Origin: Paracoccaceae bacterium
GTDB lineage: Bacteria > Pseudomonadota > Alphaproteobacteria > Rhodobacterales > Rhodobacteraceae
Length of the DNA stretch: 64,000 nucleotides
Direction: 5' to 3'
Assembly (NCBI GenBank): GCA_023383015.1
Contig: JAHDXW010000001.1
Coordinates: 186,001-250,000 of the forward strand
Positions 1-8,250 of the stretch are shown here, piece after piece. The position numbers and the translations under genes are program-made. The notes below the pieces were generated by a model, which worked only from the letters and a program-made list of their open reading frames with translations, was not told the origin of the DNA and made no database searches. Positions within the stretch are counted from its first letter, which is position 1; every line of letters begins with the position of its first letter.

Positions 1-2
1 GC

Positions 3-206
3 GCGGTGCGCGACCGGACCTATTTCAGGTCGATCTACTTCCGTGCTCCGGGGGGAGTGCTGTTCGAGATCGCGACCGACGGCCCGGGCTTTGCCGTCGA
101 CGAACCCGCCGGCGCGCTCGGCCGCGGCCTGTGCCTGCCGCCGGCGCTCGAAGGGCGGCGCGCGGCCATCGCGGCCGGCCTGCCGCCGCTGCGTCGGGGG
201 GCCTGA
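3..206 (+). CDS. Ring-cleaving dioxygenase-like VOC protein, C-terminal fragment
   Basis: Only the last 67 codons are present; the frame is open to the left edge, so the true start lies outside. The tail carries a [14 protein letters not shown] strand followed by a short loop and an LP-rich C-terminus. This is how bacterial glyoxalase/VOC proteins annotated as ring-cleaving dioxygenases (MhqO/LinE-like) end, the Glu in the LFEIATD strand being the usual last metal ligand. Such proteins bind a divalent metal in paired beta-alpha-beta-beta-beta modules. Substrate cannot be inferred from the fragment; a glyoxalase or another VOC member remains possible. Confidence 0.6.
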   Translation, partial: AVRDRTYFRSIYFRAPGGVLFEIATDGPGFAVDEPAGALGRGLCLPPALEGRRAAIAAGLPPLRRGA

Positions 207-261
207 GCCGACCCGCGCCGGGGGCTGGCGCGGCGGGCGGGGCCGTGCTTGACTGCGCGCG

Positions 262-801
262 ATGTCTAGCGAGCGCGCAGCCGATCCCCCGCTTTCCAGC
301 TTCCGCGTGCCGGCCACGTGGATCGACCACAACGGACACATGAACGAGGCGCGCTACCTGCAGGCGGCATCGGAGACAACCGACGCCTTCCTCGCCGCGA
401 TCGGGGTCGATGCGGCCTACGTCGCCAGCGGGTCCAGCTATTACACGGTCGAGACCCACATCCGCCACCTTGCCGAGGCGCACGAGGGCGACATCATCAC
501 CGGCCATCTGCTGCCGCTCGCCGCCGACTCCCGGCGGCTGCATCTGTTCGTCACGCTTCGCCGCGGCGAGACGCCGCTGGCGACGGTGGAGCAGATGCTG
601 CTGCACGTCGACCGCGCCGCCGGGCGGGCCGTGGCGGCGCCTCCCGCGGTGGCCGCGCGGCTGCGGAACTGCCTGGCCGCATGGGGCGGGCAGCCAGTCC
701 CCGAAGGGGTCGGCCGGGCGGTCGGTGCGCCGCGCGCCTCGGCCCGCCCGCGCCTCCGGCCGCCTCAGGGCCGGCGCGGCCGCACGGCAGCGGTGACGTA
801 G
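262..801 (+). CDS. Hot-dog fold acyl-CoA thioesterase
   Basis: A 179-residue single-domain hot-dog protein. The N-terminal WIDHNGHMN motif (residues 20-28) is the signature of 4-hydroxybenzoyl-CoA-thioesterase-like enzymes, with Asp22, Asn24 and His26 at the active-site turn; the rest alternates strands as in the fold. Relatives in Rhodobacterales are often linked to carnitine/betaine metabolism, but no such genes lie here, so the substrate is open. Family members usually stop near the [10 protein letters not shown] segment (about residue 158). Here about 20 Arg/Pro-rich residues follow, and this tail overlaps the 3' end of the convergent ubiG by 37 bases, which suggests loss of an earlier stop codon. 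Confidence 0.8.
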   Translation: MSSERAADPPLSSFRVPATWIDHNGHMNEARYLQAASETTDAFLAAIGVDAAYVASGSSYYTVETHIRHLAEAHEGDIITGHLLPLAADSRRLHLFVTLRRGETPLATVEQMLLHVDRAAGRAVAAPPAVAARLRNCLAAWGGQPVPEGVGRAVGAPRASARPRLRPPQGRRGRTAAVT

Positions 802-1514
802 TTGACCGACAGGTCGCGGTCCGACAGCCGCCAGGACCAGGCGAGCGGATTGAAGACAAAGCCCTTGCGGTCCACCGGCTCGAGCCCGGCGCCGGCCAGC
901 AGCGCCTCGAGCTCGTCGGGCGTGATGAACTTTCGCCACTCGTGCGTGCCCTTCGGCAGCCAGCGCATCACCCATTCCGCCCCCACGATGGCAAGCGCGA
1001 AGCTGCGGGCGTTGCGGTTGATGGTCGAGGTCAGCATCAGCCCGCCGGGGTTCAGAAGCCCCGCGCAGGCGCCAAGATAGGCGGCGGGGTCGGGGACATG
1101 CTCGACCACCTCCATGTTCAGCACGACGTCGAAGCGTTCGCCCGCGGACAGCAGTTCCTCGGCGGTGCCGACGCGGTAATCGATCGCGAGGCCGGACTGG
1201 GCGGCGTGCAGCCGGGCGACCGGGATGTTGCGGGCGGCGGCATCGACGCCCGTGACCGCGGCGCCCAGCCGTGCCATCGGTTCGCACAGAAGTCCGCCGC
1301 CGCAGCCGATGTCGAGCAGCCTGAGCCCGGCAAAGGGCAGGTCCGCGCGGCGGTCGCGGCCGAATTCGGCGGCGACCTGGGCGGCGACATACTCCAGCCG
1401 GCAGGGGTTCAGCATGTGCAGCGGCTTGAACTTGCCCTCCGGGTCCCACCACTCGGCGGCCATGCGCTCGAACTTGGCGATCTCGGCGGGGTCGACGGAG
1501 GTGTCGGCAGGCAT
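765..1514 (-). CDS. ubiG: Ubiquinone biosynthesis O-methyltransferase UbiG
   Basis: 249 residues, normal for UbiG, which carries out both S-adenosylmethionine-dependent O-methylations in ubiquinone synthesis. The N-terminus has the family hallmark [18 protein letters not shown], and the class I SAM site reads [19 protein letters not shown]. The later [11 protein letters not shown] and LNPGG segments are the usual post-motifs. The ATG is preceded by GGAGACC at good spacing. The gene is transcribed away from pip; its 3' end overlaps the convergent thioesterase. Expected to act at the inner membrane face as part of the Q biosynthesis machinery. Confidence 0.95.
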   Translation of the reverse strand: MPADTSVDPAEIAKFERMAAEWWDPEGKFKPLHMLNPCRLEYVAAQVAAEFGRDRRADLPFAGLRLLDIGCGGGLLCEPMARLGAAVTGVDAAARNIPVARLHAAQSGLAIDYRVGTAEELLSAGERFDVVLNMEVVEHVPDPAAYLGACAGLLNPGGLMLTSTINRNARSFALAIVGAEWVMRWLPKGTHEWRKFITPDELEALLAGAGLEPVDRKGFVFNPLAWSWRLSDRDLSVNYVTAAVRPRRP

Positions 1515-1549
1515 CGGCGGTCTCCGGTGGCGAAAGCGGGCGGCAGCCG

Positions 1550-1577
1550 TTGGCGCGGCGCCCGACCGCGGTATATA
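1550..1577 (+). promoter_or_regulatory. Probable sigma-70 type promoter for pip
   Basis: TTGGCG (1550-1555), a 16-base spacer and TATATA (1572-1577). The -10 box ends only 8 bases before the pip ATG at 1586, so the predicted transcript would have an almost absent 5' leader. Seen in sequence by eye; not tested. Confidence 0.5.
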
Positions 1578-1585
1578 GGACGCTC

Positions 1586-2575
1586 ATGGACAGGGTCTCC
1601 GGCCAAAAGCGCGCAGCCGAGTTCCTTTACCCGCCGGTCGACCCCTTCGACCAGCGGATGATCGAGGTCGGCCACGGCCATCGCGTCTATGTCGAGCAGG
1701 TGGGCCACCCGCAGGGAATGCCCATCGTCGTGCTGCACGGCGGTCCCGGCGGCGGCTGCAGCCCGGCGATGCGCCGCTACTTCGACCCTGCGGCCTACCG
1801 CGTCGTGCTCTTCGACCAGCGCGGCTGCGGCCGGTCGCGCCCGCATGCGAGCGTCGATGCCAACACCACCTGGGATCTCGTGGCCGACATCGAGCGCATC
1901 CGGGAGGCGCTGGGCATCCGTCGCTGGATCGTCTTCGGCGGCAGCTGGGGGGCGACGCTGGCGCTGCTCTATGCCCAGGCTCATCCCGACCGCGCGGCCC
2001 ATCTGGTGCTGCGCGGCGTCTTCCTGATGACGCGGTCCGAGCTCGCCTGGTTCTACGGCGGCGGGGCGGGGCTGTTCTTTCCCGACCTCTGGTCGCGCTT
2101 TGCCGGCATGGTCCCCGAAGACGAGCGTGCCGACCTGATCACCGCGTACCACCGGCGGCTGTTCTCGGGCGACCTCATCCTCGAGACCCGATTCGCCAGG
2201 GCCTGGGCGGCCTGGGAGAACGCGCTGGCCTCGATCGACCACGAGGCCGGCACCGGCGAAAGCCCGGCCGACTACGCCCGCGCCTTCGCCCGGCTCGAGA
2301 ACCACTACTTCGCGCATGGCGGCTTCCTGCGGCAGGACGGCCAGATTATCGCCGAGTTGCCGCGCATGGCCGAGGTGCCGGGGGTGATCGTGCAGGGCCG
2401 CTACGACATGATCTGCCCGCCGCAGGCCGCCTGGCGGCTGGCCGAGGGCTGGAAGCGCGGCGAGCTGCGGATGATCCCCACCGCCGGCCACGCGCTGTCG
2501 GAACCCGGGATCAGCGCCGAGCTCGTGCGGGTCACGAACGGGTTGCGCGGCAGGGGCACGGTTCTGGGGCTTTGA
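1586..2575 (+). CDS. pip: Prolyl aminopeptidase (proline iminopeptidase)
   Basis: 329-residue alpha/beta hydrolase of peptidase family S33, releasing N-terminal proline from peptides in the cytoplasm. Oxyanion motif HGGPGGGCSP, the DQRGCGRS segment, nucleophile elbow GGSWG (Ser120 from this start), and the late GRYDMICPP and AGHA segments supply the Ser-Asp-His triad. ATG 1586 is chosen because the protein then begins just before the conserved FLYPPVDPF stretch and AGGA sits at 1577-1580; an upstream in-frame start at 1550 would add 12 unlikely residues. It lies 15 bases before ppaT on the same strand, so the two may be cotranscribed. Confidence 0.92.
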   Translation: MDRVSGQKRAAEFLYPPVDPFDQRMIEVGHGHRVYVEQVGHPQGMPIVVLHGGPGGGCSPAMRRYFDPAAYRVVLFDQRGCGRSRPHASVDANTTWDLVADIERIREALGIRRWIVFGGSWGATLALLYAQAHPDRAAHLVLRGVFLMTRSELAWFYGGGAGLFFPDLWSRFAGMVPEDERADLITAYHRRLFSGDLILETRFARAWAAWENALASIDHEAGTGESPADYARAFARLENHYFAHGGFLRQDGQIIAELPRMAEVPGVIVQGRYDMICPPQAAWRLAEGWKRGELRMIPTAGHALSEPGISAELVRVTNGLRGRGTVLGL

Positions 2576-2590
2576 CGGGCGGGGCAGGGC

Positions 2591-3763
2591 ATGCGCTATG
2601 CAGAGGATCGACCGGCGGTCCTGGGGCTGACGACGGGGCCGGTGGCGGCCTGGCCCGAGGTGCTGCGGGCGATGGCGCGGTCGGTCGCCTACGACCAGGA
2701 CCGCCCCTTCCGGGAGTTCTATGCCGGGGTGCTGGCCAAGGCCCGGCGGGCGATGCGCACGCCGCTGCCGCCGGTGGTCCTGCATGGCGAGCCGGTACTC
2801 GGGCTCGAGGCGGCGGCGGCGTCGCTGATCGCGCCCGGCGAGACCGTCCTGCTGCTGGTCTCGGGGGTCTACGGCAAGGGCTTCGGCGGCTGGGCGCGGC
2901 GCCATGCCGGCCGGGTGCTCGAGCTCGAGGTGCATTATGACGACGCGATCGCGCCCGCGGCGGTGGAGGCGATGCTCGCCCGCCACCCCGAGGTTGCGGT
3001 GGTCGCGGCCTGCGAGATCGACACGCCGTCGGGCACCGTGAACCCGATGCCGGCGATCGGTGCCGCGGTGGCGCGCCACGGCGCGCAGCTCATCGTCGAT
3101 GCGGTCTCGGCCTTCGGGGGCATGGACAGCCACCCCGCGGGATGCTCGGCCGACATCTATGTCGCCGGGCCGGGCAAGTGCCTCGGCGCACCGCCGGGGT
3201 TGACGCTTCTGGGCGTAAGCGCGCGGGCCTGGGCGAAGATGCGCGCCAACCCCGCCGCGCCACGCGGCTCGTTCCTGTCGATTCTCGACTGGGAGGCCGC
3301 CGGCGACGGTGGCGCCTTCGCCCATACCCCCTCGATCGCCGAGATGTACGGGCTTGACGCCGCGCTCGACCTCTATCTTGCCGAGGGTCCCGAGGAGGTC
3401 TGGGCCCGCCACGCCGCGACCGCCCGGGCGATGCGGGCGGGGGTCTTGGCGATGGGGCTGTCGCTGTGGCCGGCGCGGGAGGCGATCGCGGCGCCGACGG
3501 TGACGGCTGTGCGCACGCCCCCGGGCATCGACGAGGCGGCGCTGAGGCACGAGGCCCGGGCTCGCTTCGGCGTGCTGTTCTCGGCAGGTCGGCGCGAGAC
3601 CCTCGGGCGGCTGACGCGGATCGGCCACATGGGGCCGGCGGCGCAGCCCATCCATGCCGTCGCCGCGGTGGCCGCGCTGGGCGGGGCGCTTGCCGCGCTC
3701 GGCCATCCTGCGGATGCCGGCGCCGGCGTGGCGGCGGCGCTGGCGGCGATCGGCACGCAGTGA
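2591..3763 (+). CDS. ppaT: Pyridoxamine-pyruvate transaminase
   Basis: 390-residue class V (fold type I) aminotransferase. It closely resembles the Mesorhizobium loti PPAT sequence as I remember it: similar openings, then LHGEPVLGLEAAAASLI, SGVYGKGFG, DTPSGT, IVDAVSAFGGM, GPGKCLGAPPGLT and LTRIGHMGP. Lys196 in GPGKCLG matches the catalytic lysine that attacks the substrate aldimine. PPAT (EC 2.6.1.30) converts pyridoxamine and pyruvate to pyridoxal and L-alanine without using PLP as a bound cofactor, the first step of vitamin B6 degradation. No other B6-degradation gene is in the window. An ABC importer starts 88 bases downstream on the same strand. A less specific alanine-glyoxylate aminotransferase is the main alternative. 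Confidence 0.85.
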   Translation: MRYAEDRPAVLGLTTGPVAAWPEVLRAMARSVAYDQDRPFREFYAGVLAKARRAMRTPLPPVVLHGEPVLGLEAAAASLIAPGETVLLLVSGVYGKGFGGWARRHAGRVLELEVHYDDAIAPAAVEAMLARHPEVAVVAACEIDTPSGTVNPMPAIGAAVARHGAQLIVDAVSAFGGMDSHPAGCSADIYVAGPGKCLGAPPGLTLLGVSARAWAKMRANPAAPRGSFLSILDWEAAGDGGAFAHTPSIAEMYGLDAALDLYLAEGPEEVWARHAATARAMRAGVLAMGLSLWPAREAIAAPTVTAVRTPPGIDEAALRHEARARFGVLFSAGRRETLGRLTRIGHMGPAAQPIHAVAAVAALGGALAALGHPADAGAGVAAALAAIGTQ

Positions 3764-3851
3764 AACCCCGGCCAGTGGACAGGCCCGCGCGTTCAGGCAG
3801 AATGGCCCCTGCGGCGCGGAATGGCGGGCCGGCGCAAAGGAGGGTACGGGG

Positions 3852-5468
3852 ATGCACAGCACATCGGCCAGGGTTTTCGGCGGGCTCCGGGCGCTCCTGC
3901 TCGGGGCGGCCGCGATGGGCGCGGGTGTCGCGGCCGCGACGGAGGCCGTGGCGCAGGAGGTCCAGCGCGGCGGCCGGCTGACGGTCGCGGCCGACACCGA
4001 GCCGCGCAACATCAATCCGGCCATGGTGGCCTCGAACGGGGTGTTCTTCGTCTCCAGCAAGGTGGTCGAGCCGCTGGCGGAGATGGATTACGAGGCAGGG
4101 CTGAGGGGCGTGCTCGCCGTCGGCTGGGAGGGGTCCGAGGACGGACGCACCATCACCTTCCGGCTGCGCGAGGGAGTGGCCTGGTCGGACGGCACGCCGT
4201 TCACCTCCGCCGACGTCGCCTTCAGCGCGATGGAGGTCTGGAAGCCGCTGCAGAATCTCGGCCGGGCGATCTTCGCCGACCTCGAGGCGGTCGAGACCCC
4301 CGACGACCACACGGCGGTGTTCCGCTTCACGCGGCCGACACCCCTGCAGCTGATCGAGAACGCCCTGCCCGCGGTCTCGGCGGTGCTGCCGCGGCACCTG
4401 TACCAGGGCACCGACATCGCCCAGAACCCGCTCAACAACGCGCCGGTCGGAACCGGGCCGTTCCTGTTCGCCGAGCATCGCCCGGGCGAATACTTCCGGC
4501 TGACGCGCAACCCCGGCTACTGGGGCGAGGGGCAGCCCTACCTCGACGAGATCGTCTACCGGGTGCTGCCCGATGCGGCCTCCAAGGCGGCCGCGCTCGA
4601 GACCGGCGACATCCAGCTCACCGCCTTCTCGGCGGTGCCGCTGACCGACCTCGCGCGACTTGACGCCATCGACGGCATCAGCGTCATCCCCGGGGGCTAC
4701 GAGGGCATCACCTACCACATCACGCTCGAGATCAACCACCGCCGGGCCGAGCTTGCCAACCCGCTGGTGCGCCGGGCGCTGGCCCATGCCATCGACCGCA
4801 ACTTCATCGTCGATGTGGTGTTCATGGGCTACGCCGCCGCCTCCACCGGACCGGTGCCGGCGACGGCGGCCGACTTCTACACTGCCGACGTGCCGGCCCA
4901 TGCCTTCGACCCGGCCGAGGCCGAGCGGCTTCTGGACGAGGCCGGCTATCCCCGCGGCGCCGACGGCACGCGTTTCTCCCTGCGGCTGCGGCCGGCACCG
5001 TGGTTCCAGATGACGCGCGCCACCGGTGACTACGTCCGCCAGGCGCTGCAGCAGGTGGGCATCGCGGTCGAGCTGGTGACGGCCGACTCGGGCGCCCATT
5101 CGGTGGCCGTCTACACCGACCACGACTTCGACCTCGCGATCGGCTCGCCGGTCTGGCGCAACGACCCGGCGATCTCGACCACCATCCTGTTCCAGGGCGG
5201 GCTGCCGGCCGGCGTGCCGTTCTCGAACCAGTACGGCTACGACGATCCTGAGATGAACGCCCTGATCGCTGCCGCTGCGGCGGAACTCGACCGCGACCGG
5301 CGGGTGGCGCTCTACCACGACTTCCAGCGCAAGGCGGCGACCGACCTGCCGATCATCCACCTCGTCGACTTCACCTTCATCACGGTGGCCCGCGACGAGG
5401 TGAAGGGGGTGGCCAGCAACCCGCGCTGGGCGACCTCGTCCTGGGCCGACACCTGGGTCGCGCGGTGA
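3852..5468 (+). CDS. ABC transporter substrate-binding protein, family 5
   Basis: 538 residues with a cleavable signal peptide (hydrophobic run about residues 9-30, likely cleavage after an AVA). The mature part has the family-5 (DppA/OppA/NikA-type) order: GGRLTVAADTEPRNINP start, PVGTGPF near the middle, RNPGYWGEG, and the RRALAHAIDRNFIV hinge region. It would bind its ligand in the periplasm and deliver it to the permeases encoded next. ATG 3852 is preceded by AAAGGAGGG, while longer in-frame starts would bury the signal peptide. Ligand unknown; adjacency to ppaT suggests pyridoxamine or a related compound, which is inference only. Confidence 0.9.
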   Translation: MHSTSARVFGGLRALLLGAAAMGAGVAAATEAVAQEVQRGGRLTVAADTEPRNINPAMVASNGVFFVSSKVVEPLAEMDYEAGLRGVLAVGWEGSEDGRTITFRLREGVAWSDGTPFTSADVAFSAMEVWKPLQNLGRAIFADLEAVETPDDHTAVFRFTRPTPLQLIENALPAVSAVLPRHLYQGTDIAQNPLNNAPVGTGPFLFAEHRPGEYFRLTRNPGYWGEGQPYLDEIVYRVLPDAASKAAALETGDIQLTAFSAVPLTDLARLDAIDGISVIPGGYEGITYHITLEINHRRAELANPLVRRALAHAIDRNFIVDVVFMGYAAASTGPVPATAADFYTADVPAHAFDPAEAERLLDEAGYPRGADGTRFSLRLRPAPWFQMTRATGDYVRQALQQVGIAVELVTADSGAHSVAVYTDHDFDLAIGSPVWRNDPAISTTILFQGGLPAGVPFSNQYGYDDPEMNALIAAAAAELDRDRRVALYHDFQRKAATDLPIIHLVDFTFITVARDEVKGVASNPRWATSSWADTWVAR

Positions 5469-5492
5469 CCGCCGGGGGCGCAGGCTAGGCCG

Positions 5493-6485
5493 ATGCCATG
5501 GCGCTTTCTCGGGCGCCGCCTCCTGCAGGCGGTGCCCGTGCTCGCCATCGTCGCGGTGGCGGTGTTCCTGCTTCTCGAACTGGCCGAAGGCGACGCGGTC
5601 GATGCCTACCTCGCCGGCACCGGGGCCGGCGATGCCGGTCTCGCCGCCGCCCTGCGCGAGGAATACGGGCTGACCGACAGCCTGCCGGTCCGCTTCCTGA
5701 CCTATGCGGTGCGGCTGGCCACGCTCGACCTCGGCCATTCCTTCGCCTTCAGCCGCCCGGTCGCCGGGGTGATCGGCGAGCGACTGCCGGTCACGCTCCT
5801 GCTGATGGGGTCGGCGGTGATGCTGTCGGGCGCGCTCGGGGTGCTTCTGGGCGGGCTGGCGGCCTGGCGGGCGGGGCGGGCGGCAGACCTGTCGATCACG
5901 GTCGCGGCGCTGGTGCTGAACGCGATGCCGGGCTTCTGGCTCGGCCTGCTGGGTCTGATCCTGTTCGCGGTCAAGCTGCGCTGGCTGCCGCTCGGCGGCA
6001 TCGGCACGATCGGCGCCGATCTGCCGCCCTTGGCCGCGGCGGTCGACCTTGCCCGCCACCTGGTGCTGCCGGTGGCGACGCTGGCGCTGACCTACCTTGC
6101 CCTCTACGTCCGGCTGATGCGGGCAGCAATGCTCGATGCCGCCGGGTCGGGCTGGGTGCTGGCCGCCCGCGCCCGCGGTCTGCCCGAGGCGCGGGTGCTG
6201 CTGCGCCACATGGCGCGGCCGGCGCTGTTGCCGGTGGTGACGATGATCGGGCTGCAGGCCGGCGGCATGCTGGGTGGCTCGGTGGTCATCGAATCCGTCT
6301 TCGCCATCCCCGGCCTCGGCCGCCTCGCGTTCGAGGCGGTCAGCCAGCGCGACCTGCCGCTCCTGGCCGGCATCCTCCTGGCCGGCACGGTGACGGTGGT
6401 CGCGGTCAACATCATCGTCGACCTGCTCTACCGCCGGCTCGATCCGCGGGTGGGCGACGCTGCGGCGCGCGAGGGCGGGCGGTGA
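5493..6485 (+). CDS. Dipeptide-type ABC transporter permease (DppB-like)
   Basis: 330-residue inner-membrane protein with about six hydrophobic segments. Family markers are the N-terminal FLGRRLLQAVPVLAIVAVAV helix, the long periplasmic loop with DSLPVRFLTYAVRLATLDLGHSF, and the cytoplasmic EAA-type loop ARARGLPEARVLLRHMARPALLP that docks with the ATPase. The following GGSVVIESVFAIPGLG is also typical. It begins 24 bases after the binding-protein gene and its stop overlaps the next start (GTGA), so all five transporter genes should be one transcript. Confidence 0.92.
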   Translation: MPWRFLGRRLLQAVPVLAIVAVAVFLLLELAEGDAVDAYLAGTGAGDAGLAAALREEYGLTDSLPVRFLTYAVRLATLDLGHSFAFSRPVAGVIGERLPVTLLLMGSAVMLSGALGVLLGGLAAWRAGRAADLSITVAALVLNAMPGFWLGLLGLILFAVKLRWLPLGGIGTIGADLPPLAAAVDLARHLVLPVATLALTYLALYVRLMRAAMLDAAGSGWVLAARARGLPEARVLLRHMARPALLPVVTMIGLQAGGMLGGSVVIESVFAIPGLGRLAFEAVSQRDLPLLAGILLAGTVTVVAVNIIVDLLYRRLDPRVGDAAAREGGR

Positions 6486-7291
6486 CGCCGCTGGCGCGCG
6501 GCACCGCGGCAGTGGGCGCGGCGCTTCTTGCCGCGGGCATCGCCTTGGCGCTGGCCGCACCCTGGCTTGCACCGGGCGACCCGATGAACATGGTGGGCCG
6601 GCCGATGCTGCCGCCCCTGGCCGACGGCCGCTTTCCACTCGGCACCGACCAGCTTGGCCGCGACGTCCTGGCCGGCCTCGTGCACGGGGCGAGGGTGTCG
6701 CTGGCGGTCGGCGCGGCGGCGGCGGCGGCGGCGATCGGCGTCGGAATCCTGGTCGGCACGGTCGCGGGCTTTCTTGGCGGGCTGGTCGACGATGCGCTGA
6801 TGCGCCTGACCGAGGCCGCCCAGACCATCCCCACCTTCCTGCTCGCGCTCGCCCTTGTCAGCGTGCTCGGTGCCACGGCCGGCAATGTCGTCGTCGCCAT
6901 CGCGCTCTCGTCCTGGCCGCCGACGGCGCGGCTGGTCAGGGCCGAGGTGCTGCGGGTACGCACGCTCGACTATGTCGATGCCGCCCGCCTGGCCGGGCGT
7001 GCGCCCCTGGCCATCGCCTTCCTCGAGGTGCTGCCCGGTGCGCTCGCCCCGGTTGTGGCGCTGGTCGGCATCACCGTCGGCGAGGCGATCCTTGTGGAAA
7101 GCGCCCTTGCCTTCCTCGGCCTCGGCGACCCCAACCTGCAGAGCTGGGGGACGATGGTCGCGAACGGCAGGGCGAACCTGCGGGTGATGCCCTCGCTGGT
7201 GGTGCTGCCGGGGGTGGCCATCGCCGCGGCGGTGCTGGCCGTCAGCCTGACCGGCGATGCGCTTGCGGCGCGCCTCGGGGGACGGCGGTGA
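6482..7291 (+). CDS. Dipeptide-type ABC transporter permease (DppC-like)
   Basis: 269 residues starting at GTG 6482, which overlaps the previous stop in a GTGA junction; no better start exists. The sequence has the DppC hallmarks: PLGTDQLGRDVLAGLVHGARVSL, six hydrophobic helices, the EAA loop DAARLAGRAPLAIAFLEVLPG, and a C-terminal VESALAFLGLGDPNLQSWG segment. It pairs with the upstream DppB-like protein to form the membrane channel. The spacing and overlaps on both sides indicate translational coupling. Confidence 0.92.
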   Translation: MTPLARGTAAVGAALLAAGIALALAAPWLAPGDPMNMVGRPMLPPLADGRFPLGTDQLGRDVLAGLVHGARVSLAVGAAAAAAAIGVGILVGTVAGFLGGLVDDALMRLTEAAQTIPTFLLALALVSVLGATAGNVVVAIALSSWPPTARLVRAEVLRVRTLDYVDAARLAGRAPLAIAFLEVLPGALAPVVALVGITVGEAILVESALAFLGLGDPNLQSWGTMVANGRANLRVMPSLVVLPGVAIAAAVLAVSLTGDALAARLGGRR

Positions 7292-8250
7292 GCGGGCTGC
7301 TGCTCGAGCTCGCCGGGCTATCGGTGGCCTTTCGAGGTCCAGCCGGGCGGAGGGTGGAGGCGGTGCGCGGCGTCGACCTCGTGCTCGGGCGCGGCGAGGT
7401 GCTGGCGCTGATCGGCGAGAGCGGCTCGGGCAAGAGCACCATCCTGCTGGCGATGGCGGGGCTGCTGCCGGCCGCGGCCGAAGTGTCGGGCAGCATGCGT
7501 CTGACGGGGGTGGAGGGCGACCTGCTCGCCAGGGGGGCAGATCGCCGCGGCATCGCCGGCAGGCGGATCGGGATGGTCTTCCAGAACCCCGGCGCCAGCC
7601 TCAACCCGGTGCTCGCGGCCGGTGAGCAGGTGGCCGAGGTGCTGCACGTCCACCGCGGCATGGGGCGTGCCGCCGCGCATGCCGAGGCGCAGGCGCTCTT
7701 GGCCCGCGTCGGCATCGGCGATGCGGCGGCGCGGGCGAAGGCCTTTCCTCACCAGCTGTCGGGCGGGCTCAAGCAGCGGGTGGCCATCGCCGCGGCGCTG
7801 GCCGGGGGTCCGGACATCCTGTTCGCCGACGAGCCGACGACGGCGCTCGACGCGACGGTGCAAGCCGGCGTGGTCGACCTGCTTCTCGACCTCGTCGACC
7901 GCGACGGGCTCGGGCTGGTCCTCGTCACCCACGACCTCGCGCTGGCCGGGGCGATGGCCGACCGGGTGGCGGTGCTCTACGCCGGGCAGGTGGTCGAGGC
8001 GGCACCGGCGGCGGCGCTGGTCGCGGCACCGGCGCATCCCTACACCGCCGCGCTGGCCGCGGCGGCGGCGCCGGCGGCCGCCGGGGGGCCGTTCCCCGAA
8101 CTGCCGCCGGCCGGGCCGCTGCCCGCGCAGGGCTGCGCCTTCGCCCCGCGCTGCCCGCTTGCCATCCCCCGCTGCCGGGCCGCGGCGCCGGCGCTGGCTC
8201 CGTTCGGGGCGGGCCAGGTCGCCTGCTTCCGCCCCGGGGTTGCCCAATGA
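7288..8250 (+). CDS. ABC transporter ATP-binding protein (DppD-like)
   Basis: 320-residue nucleotide-binding subunit. Walker A is GESGSGKST, the signature is LSGGLKQRVAIAAAL, and Walker B is [12 protein letters not shown] followed by the switch histidine in VTHDLALAG. The C-terminal 60 residues carry the HPYTAALAAA and GCAFAPRCPLA segments (Cys pair) typical of oligopeptide-transporter ATPases. The signature has Leu-Lys in place of the more usual Met-Arg (LSGGMRQR), a mild variation. GTG start 7288 overlaps the previous stop; the 3' end overlaps the next ATG in an ATGA junction. Confidence 0.93.
   Translation: MSGLLLELAGLSVAFRGPAGRRVEAVRGVDLVLGRGEVLALIGESGSGKSTILLAMAGLLPAAAEVSGSMRLTGVEGDLLARGADRRGIAGRRIGMVFQNPGASLNPVLAAGEQVAEVLHVHRGMGRAAAHAEAQALLARVGIGDAAARAKAFPHQLSGGLKQRVAIAAALAGGPDILFADEPTTALDATVQAGVVDLLLDLVDRDGLGLVLVTHDLALAGAMADRVAVLYAGQVVEAAPAAALVAAPAHPYTAALAAAAAPAAAGGPFPELPPAGPLPAQGCAFAPRCPLAIPRCRAAAPALAPFGAGQVACFRPGVAQ

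Noticed and set aside
1409..4060. Very long open frame on the minus strand opposite pip and ppaT
   Set aside because: Its product is Arg/His/Pro/Gly-rich low-complexity sequence with no domain, as expected for a shadow frame in very GC-rich DNA. The plus-strand genes are full-length recognised families.
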